From NCBI GenBank assembly GCA_964597445.1, contig CAZQXO010000023.1, positions 1-32,679 of the forward strand: 32,679 nt of DNA. Reading direction: 5' to 3'. Source of the DNA: UBA10649 sp964597445 (GTDB lineage Bacteria > Actinomycetota > Actinomycetes > S36-B12). Positions within the stretch are counted from its first letter, which is position 1. Each line of letters begins with the position of its first letter. Position numbers and translations under genes: made by a program. The notes under the pieces are model-generated. The model was not told the DNA's origin. It saw only the letters and a program-made list of their open reading frames with translations, and did no database searches. Positions 24,963-31,131 of the stretch are shown here, piece after piece.

Positions 24963-26393
24963 ATGAGCAGCACCGGCAGGAGCCGCCACGTCGGCCGGGT
25001 GCTGCTGGCCATCCTCTCGGTCGCCGTCCTCGTGCTCACCGTCATCGGTGCCGGCGTGACCGTCCTCATGGGGCAGCTCCAGGGCAACATCACCGCGGTC
25101 GACATCAGCGAGAACATCGACGGCGCGACGACGGCCGAACCTCTCAACGTCGTCGACGACGCGACGGGCGCCTACGAACCGCTCACGGTTGTCCTCATGG
25201 GGAGCGACACCCGTGCTGGCAAGGGCAACGGCGGCTTCGGCAGCGCCGCGGAGTTCGGGGGCGAGCGCTCCGACACGACGATCGTGCTGCACATCAGTGG
25301 AGACCGTCAGTCAGCCATCGGCGTCAGCATCCCGCGCGACACCATCATCACCCTGCCCACGTGCAAGGTGAAGGGCACGACCGTCGGCGGCGGCACGGGT
25401 CGCTTCAACGAGGCGATGGACATCGGTGGTCCCGGGTGCACCGTCAAGGCGGTCGAGGAGCTCTCGGGCCTGGACATCTCGAACTTCATGATGGTCGACT
25501 TCCGCGGGTTCAAGCGCATCGTCGACGCCGTGGGCGGCGTCGAGATCTGCCTGAGCAAGCCGGTCAACGATCCGCTGAGCGGTCTCAATCTGTCCAAGGG
25601 CACCCACGTCGTGCAGGGCGAGGAGGCCCTGGCCTTCGTCCGCGCGCGCAAGACCCTCGGTGACGGCTCAGACACCTCACGCATCCGTCGCCAGCAGGCC
25701 TTCCTCTCCTCGCTCATGCGCCAGGTCCTCTCCAGCGGGACCCTGCTCAACCCGGCCGCCCTGCTCGGCGTGCTCGATGCCGCGACCGAGTCGCTCACCG
25801 CTGACCCGCAGATGGCCGACATCACGAACCTGAAGGATCTCGCCCTCAGCCTCCAGGAGCTCAAGCCCAGCAACGTCACCTTCACGACCGTGCCCTGGAC
25901 GCCGAACGGTGACGGTGCGACCGTGCGCGTCAACGCGAAGAAGGCGGCGCCGATCTGGAAGGCCATGCGGGAGGACACCCCGTGGCCGCCGAAGGGCTCC
26001 CGGGCCGATGGCGAGGCAGCGCCGCTGCTGAAGACGGCACCGGAGGACATCCAGGTCGACGTCCTGAACGGCACGGCCACGCCCAAGCTCGCCAAGCAGG
26101 TGGCCCGGCAGCTCCGCCAGCAGGGCTTCGTCGTCCGCGACGTGGGCAACGCCGACACGACCGACTACGCCCAGACGACCGTCGTCTACGACCCCCGCTG
26201 GGATCAGTCGGCCAAGACGGTGGCCGCCGCCATGGACACCGAGGTGACGCAACGGGAGCGCAAGCACGGCGCGATCCTCACTGTCATCGTCGGCAGCGAC
26301 TTCACCGCCGTCCAGCCGGTGAAGGTGCTCGGCATCACCCAGGACTACACAGCCCAGGTCAACACCGGCGACGAGGACTTCTGCGCCTCCTGA
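24963..26393 (+). CDS. LytR-CpsA-Psr (LCP) family glycopolymer ligase
   Basis: LCP enzymes attach lipid-linked glycopolymers (teichoic acid, capsule, arabinogalactan) to peptidoglycan outside the cell. The 476-residue protein has a short cytoplasmic start, one TM helix at ~11-33 (VLLAILSVAVLVLTVIGAGV), then the LCP domain ~75-280: LTVVLMGSDTRAG, GERSDTTIVLHIS, AIGVSIPRDTIITLP, DFRGFKRIVDAVGGVEIC, and EEALAFVRARKTLGDGSDTSRIRRQQ. The catalytic Arg and Asp residues are present. Residues ~370-460 form a LytR_C domain (IQVDVLNGTATPKLAKQVARQL). ATG 24963 has GGGAG ~10 nt upstream. It is divergent from SpoIID and followed by a bidirectional terminator. It matches M. tuberculosis Rv3267 (CpsA-like) in position; the polymer it links is not known. 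Confidence 0.95.
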   Translation: MSSTGRSRHVGRVLLAILSVAVLVLTVIGAGVTVLMGQLQGNITAVDISENIDGATTAEPLNVVDDATGAYEPLTVVLMGSDTRAGKGNGGFGSAAEFGGERSDTTIVLHISGDRQSAIGVSIPRDTIITLPTCKVKGTTVGGGTGRFNEAMDIGGPGCTVKAVEELSGLDISNFMMVDFRGFKRIVDAVGGVEICLSKPVNDPLSGLNLSKGTHVVQGEEALAFVRARKTLGDGSDTSRIRRQQAFLSSLMRQVLSSGTLLNPAALLGVLDAATESLTADPQMADITNLKDLALSLQELKPSNVTFTTVPWTPNGDGATVRVNAKKAAPIWKAMREDTPWPPKGSRADGEAAPLLKTAPEDIQVDVLNGTATPKLAKQVARQLRQQGFVVRDVGNADTTDYAQTTVVYDPRWDQSAKTVAAAMDTEVTQRERKHGAILTVIVGSDFTAVQPVKVLGITQDYTAQVNTGDEDFCAS

Positions 26394-26454
26394 TGCCCAC
26401 AGCACCCCCGGCATTCGTGGGCGACCACGCAGGCTCCTGAGTAGGCTCCGGCAC

Positions 26455-26492
26455 GCAGGCCCCTGATGTCTCCCCCGTCGTCAGGGGCCTGC
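26455..26492. terminator. Perfect 12-bp hairpin between the LCP gene and a GT2 gene (bidirectional terminator)
   Basis: GCAGGCCCCTGA (26455-26466) and TCAGGGGCCTGC (26481-26492) pair perfectly with a 14-nt loop. It sits in the 120-bp gap between two convergent genes, the LCP gene (ends 26393) and the GT2 gene (ends 26514), so it can serve both. There is no U-tract, as is often the case in high-GC actinobacteria. Confidence 0.8.
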
Positions 26493-26513
26493 CCCATGCC
26501 CGGCACGCGGGCC

Positions 26514-27392
26514 TCAGATGACCGGTGGGCGCCCCGCCCGCGACATCCGCCACACCGTCGTCCACGACACGGGCCGGCGACCGGACGGACGCCGGGCGAT
26601 GCCCTCCCGCAGGCCGGACCACCACGCGGCGCGCGCATCGCGATCGCGCAGTCGCACCATGGTCAGCCCGACCCACGTGCCCACGTACAGCGGCTCGAGG
26701 ATCACCGGGAGGTTCCGGCGTGCGAGCCACACGCGGTTGCGCGCCGTGAGCCGGTAGTACACGTCGTGCCGGGCCGGATCGATCACCGGATGATGCACGA
26801 CGAGATCGGCTGCGTACCACGGGACGCGGCCTGCGTCCCACACACGCCACACCAGGTCGATGCCCTCGTGCGCGTAGAAGAACTCCTCCGGCCAGCCACC
26901 CGTGGACGCGAAGACATCGCGTGGCAGCGCCACGGCGCCCTCCCACAGCGACGTGGCCGGACTGGATGCAGCGGGATCGCCGACGCGCAGCCGCGGGATC
27001 CAACGCCGCGGCGACGGAAGCCCGGTGGCATCCACGACACGCGGCTGCACGAGCCCCAGCTGCGGATCCCCCGCGAAGAGATCGGCGATCGCGCGCAGGG
27101 TGTGGGGATCCGGCAGCCACGCATCGTCGTCGAGGAAGAACAGGTACTCGCCACGGACATGCGGCACACCCGCATTGCGTCCGGCGGGGATTCCGACGTT
27201 CTCCGGGAGGTGGAGGCCCCGCACGCCCTCGGGAAGACCGACGGGATCCCAGGAGTTCCCCACGACCACGATGTCGCAGACGACACCCTCCTGCGCGAGC
27301 AGGGACGCGAGACCGCGCTCGAGGTCATCCGGACGCTGACCCATCGTCAGGACGACGACGCCGAACGTCGGCAGGTCGGAAGCAGTGGTCAT
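26514..27392 (-). CDS. Glycosyltransferase family 2
   Basis: A 292-residue cytoplasmic GT2 enzyme, likely acting at the membrane on a lipid-linked acceptor. Motifs: FGVVVLTMGQRPDDLERGL, VVVGNSWDP, NVGIPAGRNAGVPHVRGEY, the metal-binding DDDA in LFFLDDDAWLPDP, and the acceptor-side YAHEGIDLVWRVWDAG (an ED/EG-type motif). It resembles the rhamnosyltransferase/WbbL group by layout, but donor and acceptor are not determined. M. tuberculosis has wbbL1 (Rv3265c) in this area, so a rhamnosyltransferase role is possible. ATG 27392 overlaps the stop of the CDP-alcohol transferase gene (ATGA), so the two are coupled. It converges on the LCP gene. Confidence 0.88.
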   Translation of the reverse strand: MTTASDLPTFGVVVLTMGQRPDDLERGLASLLAQEGVVCDIVVVGNSWDPVGLPEGVRGLHLPENVGIPAGRNAGVPHVRGEYLFFLDDDAWLPDPHTLRAIADLFAGDPQLGLVQPRVVDATGLPSPRRWIPRLRVGDPAASSPATSLWEGAVALPRDVFASTGGWPEEFFYAHEGIDLVWRVWDAGRVPWYAADLVVHHPVIDPARHDVYYRLTARNRVWLARRNLPVILEPLYVGTWVGLTMVRLRDRDARAAWWSGLREGIARRPSGRRPVSWTTVWRMSRAGRPPVI

Positions 27393-28195
27393 CGAAGCCT
27401 GCTGGACGACAGGATCGCCGCGAGGTGACCCAGGATCGTCACCAGCCCGAGGACGGCCAGGGCGGCGACGAGAACGCGCGTCACCGACAGGTCTCCCAGG
27501 ATGGCGTCACCGATCGCGGCCACGAGTGCCAGCAGAGTGAGTTCGACGGAGTGGTACGCACGATGGAAGGGCACGAAGCGTGCGGCGGAGCGCAGCCGGC
27601 GCAGCGTGCTGCGACTCGGCTCTCCCACCTCCTTGCGCTCGTCGAGTCGCGGGAGGCCGTTGTAGGCACGCGACACATGGACCATGTCGTTGAGGGCCTT
27701 GTTGTAGAGCACCATGACGGAGACGAGCGCCCCGATGAGCGGCCAGGGCGAGTCCAGCCAGCCAGCGTCGGGGAAGCCTGCCGCGCGCATGCCGAGAGCG
27801 ATCGGAATGAGGCCCTCGGCCGTGTAGTGGCCCACCCGATCGATGAAGACGCCCTTGGGTGACGTCGTCTGACGCCAGCGGGCCACCTCGCCGTCACTGC
27901 AGTCCCAGAGCATCTGAAGCTGGCCGAGGAGAGCCGCGAGGAAGGCGCCCGGCAGGCCCGGGATGAGGAGAGCGAACGCGGCCGCTGCCCCGGTGGCGAC
28001 CATCAGCCACGTGACGCCGTTGGCCGTGATGCGGGTGCGCAGCAGGGCGCGCGTCAGGTAGGGCGAGAGCCGGCGCAGGTACGCATCGGCCACCCAGTGC
28101 TCGGAGTTGCGTCGACCACGCACAGCCGGCGGCTGGCAGACAGCCCGGAGCTCGGCGATGGTCGGCCGAGCCGGGCGCTCCTGCGCATCGCTCAT
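27389..28195 (-). CDS. CDP-alcohol phosphatidyltransferase-like membrane protein with His at the fourth-Asp position
   Basis: Family enzymes move a phospho-alcohol or phosphatidyl group from a CDP carrier to a hydroxyl acceptor in the membrane. The 268-residue protein has several TM segments (for example VTWLMVATGAAAAFALLIPG and IGALVSVMVLYNK). The signature DxxDGxxAR(8x)GxxxDxxxD reads Asp98, Asp101, Gly102, Ala105-Arg106, Gly115, Asp119 and then His123 (codon CAC at 27829-27827) instead of the fourth Asp, normally the catalytic base. I recall similar 'DRVGHY' forms in actinobacteria, so this may mark a subfamily rather than a dead enzyme. ATG 28195 fits better than a longer reading to 28273. 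It is divergent from a nucleotidyltransferase gene (128 bp), which may supply its CDP-linked substrate. Substrate unknown. Confidence 0.85.
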   Translation of the reverse strand: MSDAQERPARPTIAELRAVCQPPAVRGRRNSEHWVADAYLRRLSPYLTRALLRTRITANGVTWLMVATGAAAAFALLIPGLPGAFLAALLGQLQMLWDCSDGEVARWRQTTSPKGVFIDRVGHYTAEGLIPIALGMRAAGFPDAGWLDSPWPLIGALVSVMVLYNKALNDMVHVSRAYNGLPRLDERKEVGEPSRSTLRRLRSAARFVPFHRAYHSVELTLLALVAAIGDAILGDLSVTRVLVAALAVLGLVTILGHLAAILSSSRLR

Positions 28196-28323
28196 GGTCG
28201 CTGCCTGCCTCGCACGATGCCCCACTGTACGCAGGTGCCCGACGGTCACCGGCTCGGCGCGGCCGGTGCGCACCGCGGCTGTCCTACGATGGCGCGCGTC
28301 CCCCTCGACGACAGGAGCGCCTT

Positions 28324-29013
28324 GTGTCCGTGCAGGCAGTGATCCTCGCGGCTGGCATGGGCACCCGCCTGGGGCGGCCGTGGCCCAAGCCGCTCACTCC
28401 GCTCTCCGACGGCCGCACGATCATGCAGCAGCAGATCGAGAACCTCCGCACAGCCTTCGGCGACCCGCGCATCACCACCGTCGTGGGCTTCAAGCTCGAG
28501 CTCATCCTCGAGGCCTTCCCCGACGTCACCTACGTCTACAACGAGGTCTACGACCAGACGAACACGAACCGCAGCCTGCTCAAGGCACTCCGTCTGTCCA
28601 GCGACGGAGGTGTGCTCTGGATGAATGGCGACGTCGTGTTCGATCCCGCCGTCCTCACCCGCGTGCAGCCCCTCATCGATGATGAGCAGTCGTTCATCTG
28701 CGTCAACACGGCTGCTGTCGGCGATGAGGAGGTCAAGTACACAGTCGATGCCGATGGATTCGTCGATCGACTCTCGAAGCAGGTGACGAATGCTCTCGGC
28801 GAGGCCGTCGGGATCAACTACGTCAGCGCCTCGGACAAGCCTCTCCTCATCAGCCGCCTCGCCCAGTGCGAGGACGCTGACTACTTCGAGCGGGGCCTCG
28901 AGCTGATGATCGAGAATGATGCGGCCCGCGTGCTTCCCTACGACATCAAGGACCTCTTCGCCGTCGAAGTCGACTTCGAGGAGGACCTGAGCCGGGCCAA
29001 CGCGCACCTGTAG
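28324..29013 (+). CDS. LicC-like nucleotidyltransferase (probable CDP-alcohol or sugar-phosphate cytidylyltransferase)
   Basis: The 229-residue protein has the nucleotidyltransferase signature VILAAGMGTRLGRPWPKPL, a VYNEVYDQTNTNRSLLKAL segment recalling the YxxxNNxxSL motif of phosphocholine cytidylyltransferase LicC, and the metal-binding WMNGDVVFD. There is no C-terminal hexapeptide domain, unlike manC. I infer it makes a CDP-linked alcohol or polyol, perhaps the donor for the divergent CDP-alcohol transferase; a sugar-phosphate substrate is also possible. Start GTG 28324 has AGGAG 6 nt upstream. It ends 6 bp from the convergent glycosyltransferase gene. Confidence 0.8.
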   Translation: MSVQAVILAAGMGTRLGRPWPKPLTPLSDGRTIMQQQIENLRTAFGDPRITTVVGFKLELILEAFPDVTYVYNEVYDQTNTNRSLLKALRLSSDGGVLWMNGDVVFDPAVLTRVQPLIDDEQSFICVNTAAVGDEEVKYTVDADGFVDRLSKQVTNALGEAVGINYVSASDKPLLISRLAQCEDADYFERGLELMIENDAARVLPYDIKDLFAVEVDFEEDLSRANAHL

Positions 29014-29019
29014 CGAACG

Positions 29020-30098
29020 TCAGCGCAGGTCGCGCGCCCGCTCGATGAGCACTGCAGCCCGGGCATCGAAGCTGTGGTCACGGGCGATGCGGGCAGCAAG
29101 GTCCAGCCGTGTCGCGCGGTCGGCGAACTCTCGCTCACGGTCACCGCGAAGAACGGACACGATCCCCTCCGGTGACGACGCGGTGCGCACGGTGTCGCCG
29201 AAGACCTCCGCCAGGCCGGTTGCCGGATCACTCAGGATGCGCGTCGCGGTCGCAGCCGCGTCGAAGAGCCGATTGGACAGGAAGCCCTCGCGCGCCATGT
29301 CGGGCCAGTGGTCGTTGAGCACGACTCCCGCAGACGCGTAGGCGCCCGGCAGGTCGCGCGGGTCCAGGAAATCCCCCGAGATGCGCTCGGACGGAAGGAA
29401 CTTCTCCCAGCCCACACCGTGGAGGTCGACGTCGACGCCTGCCTCGACGGCAGCCCGCACGATCGGCCGATACTCCCCACGCGTGGACCCCACGAACAGC
29501 ACATCGGCACCGGAGTCCGGCGCTGCGGCGTCAGGGCGGAAGCGCTCCGGGGCCGTGGCCTGCAGCAGGGGCGTGACCGGCACGCCGAACTCACCCGCTC
29601 GCGACCAGTGGGCACTCGCCGCGAACACCGCGTCGAAGTCGGCGGGCTCGTCGGGCTCCACGAGCTCCGGATGGCTGATGACCCACAGCAGCCACGTCGC
29701 GCGCCCCCGCCGGGGCACGACGCGGCGCAGTCCACGCAGAACGATGACGACGTCGTCGTTCTCACGGCCCTCGGACTCCGCACCCGGGCGGAAGACCACC
29801 TTCGCCTGCTGCCCTGCGCGCTCGAGGGCGGCCACGAGGTCGCGCGCGAAGACGGTGTCGCCCCACTGCTCTCCTGCCGGGGGCCGCGGAGCGGCGACCA
29901 CCACCGACNNNNNNNNNNNNNNNNNNNNNNNNNNNNNNNNNNNNNNNNNNNNNNNNNNNNNNNNNNNNNNNNNNNNNNNNNNNNNNNNNNNNNNNNNNNN
30001 NNNNNNNNGGTGTCGCCCCACTGCTCTCCTGCCGGGGGCCGCGGAGCGGCGACCACCACCGACCACGTCCACGACGTTCTCCCGGGACGCCCGAGCAT
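29020..30098 (-). CDS. Glycosyltransferase (CgeB/group 1-like); intact but split by an artificial assembly gap
   Basis: The C-terminal part contains VLFVGSTRGEYRPIV, VDVDLHGVGW, GVVLNDHWPDMAREGF and LSNRLFDAAATATRILSD, a pattern of the CgeB-like / GT group 1 family that uses a nucleotide sugar. The gene is interrupted by 100 N (29909-30008) flanked by two copies of the same 55 bp. Removing one copy and the Ns (155 bases) restores one frame from ATG 30098 (MLGRPGRTSWTW, SVVVAAPRPPAGEQWGDT, VFARDLVAALE...) to the stop at 29020: 307 aa. The start follows the upstream GT2 stop by 1 nt (TGACATG), so the genes are coupled. The apparent frameshift and a 350-residue reading starting at 30072 are artefacts. 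Sugar and acceptor unknown. Confidence 0.85.
29854..29908. repeat. Left copy of a 55-bp duplicated contig end
   Basis: Identical over all 55 bases to 30009-30063, on the other side of the N run. Both ends stop exactly at the gap. This is what two contigs sharing a 55-base overlap look like when joined by Ns instead of merged. It is not a biological repeat. Confidence 0.93.
29909..30008. other. Assembly gap of 100 N
   Basis: Exactly 100 N, the usual placeholder for unknown gap size. Because the flanking 55-bp copies are identical and collapse restores the reading frame, the true gap is probably zero, and the real sequence is 155 bases shorter here. Confidence 0.98.
30009..30063. repeat. Right copy of the 55-bp duplicated contig end
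   Basis: Matches 29854-29908 base for base. A length of 55 equals a common final k-mer size of de Bruijn assemblers, where neighbouring contigs share exactly k bases, which supports the artefact reading. Confidence 0.93.
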
Positions 30099-30099
30099 G

Positions 30100-31131
30100 T
30101 CAGCTGCTCCTCGCTGCGTCGCCCCGCTCGCGCGCCGGAAGCCCCCGGAGGAAGCCCAGACCCCACGAGCCGTGCATCGTGGCATACACGACGGGCAGGC
30201 GCACGAGCGCGGCAGCACGCAGTCGGGTCGGGATCCGCGACGACAGCGCGGAGGCGATGAGGTTGGCCAGCACGTAGCCTCCGACGGGGACGAGCCCGAG
30301 AGCGACAAGCCAGGCCTGATCAGTCGCGATCCCGGCCACCGACACCACCAGTCCAGCCGCGACAGCCGCGACCGCGATCGGGGCGGCGAGGTAGCGCAGC
30401 GACAGGGTGTCGGGGTGGCGTCGCACCACCTCACGACGCCATCGTCCGTAGTCGTGGTACTGCCGGGCGAGGCCACGGAAGTCATGACGGGGGCGATACG
30501 TCACGCGCATGTCAGGCGTGAACCAGATGATTCCCCCCGACTCGCGGATCCTGAGGTTCATCTCCCAGTCCTGCGCACGCACCATCGTCTCGTCGTATCC
30601 ACCGACACGATCGATGGCCGCCCGTCGAAAGCATCCGAGGTACACCGTGAGCGCCGGACCTGCCTCGCCTCCCACGTGGAAGGAGGCGCCACCCACCCCG
30701 AACACCGAGGTCATGGCGCGGGCGACAGCCTCCTCGAAGGCGTTCGTTCCCTCCGCGGCCATGATGCCGCCGACATTGTCCGCGGCCGTCTCGTCGAGAG
30801 TGCGGACCCCGATGCGCACGTAGTCACGCGGGACCATCGCGTGGCCGTCGATTCGGACGATGACGTCACCGGAGCTGGCAGCGATGGCCGCATTGAGGCC
30901 AGACGGAGTCCTTCCGCTGGGGTTGTCGACCACGGTCACGTGATCGTGACGGCCTGCTGCCTGAGCGGCGACCTCACGGGTCCGGTCCCGGGAGGGCCCG
31001 ACGGCCACCACGATCTCGAGCGGGCCCGGGTAGTCCTGCGCCAGCAGTCGGTCGATGGCATCCGCGAGATGCCGCTCCTCATTCACAACCGTCATGACGA
31101 TCGAGACGCGTGGCCACACCTCGGCGCTCAT
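30100..31131 (-). CDS. Glycosyltransferase family 2 with C-terminal membrane segments (ExoA-like)
   Basis: The 343-residue enzyme has a GT2 domain at ~8-240: VSIVMTVVNEERHLADAI, EIVVAVGPSRDRTREVA, NPSGRTPSGLNAAIAASSGD, VIVRIDGHAMVP (DGHA in place of the usual DxD), YLGCFRRAAIDRVGGYDE, and the catalytic-base motif QDWEMNLRIRESGG, followed by RPRHDFRGLARQYHDYGRWR. Two or three hydrophobic helices follow (~250-310). This layout is typical of ExoA-like enzymes that elongate lipid-linked polysaccharides. ATG 31131 overlaps the upstream gene's stop (ATGA), and its own stop is 1 nt before the next glycosyltransferase, so three genes form one tightly coupled operon. The donor sugar is not known. Confidence 0.9.
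   Translation of the reverse strand: MSAEVWPRVSIVMTVVNEERHLADAIDRLLAQDYPGPLEIVVAVGPSRDRTREVAAQAAGRHDHVTVVDNPSGRTPSGLNAAIAASSGDVIVRIDGHAMVPRDYVRIGVRTLDETAADNVGGIMAAEGTNAFEEAVARAMTSVFGVGGASFHVGGEAGPALTVYLGCFRRAAIDRVGGYDETMVRAQDWEMNLRIRESGGIIWFTPDMRVTYRPRHDFRGLARQYHDYGRWRREVVRRHPDTLSLRYLAAPIAVAAVAAGLVVSVAGIATDQAWLVALGLVPVGGYVLANLIASALSSRIPTRLRAAALVRLPVVYATMHGSWGLGFLRGLPARERGDAARSS

Noticed and set aside
29854..30063. Target-site duplication of an insertion element hidden in the Ns
   Set aside because: 55 bp is far too long for a target-site duplication, and the Ns are exactly 100, a placeholder; an overlap artefact explains both.
29020..30072. Frameshifted or truncated glycosyltransferase pseudogene
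   Set aside because: The break coincides with the N run and duplicate contig ends; collapse of the duplicate restores an intact frame.
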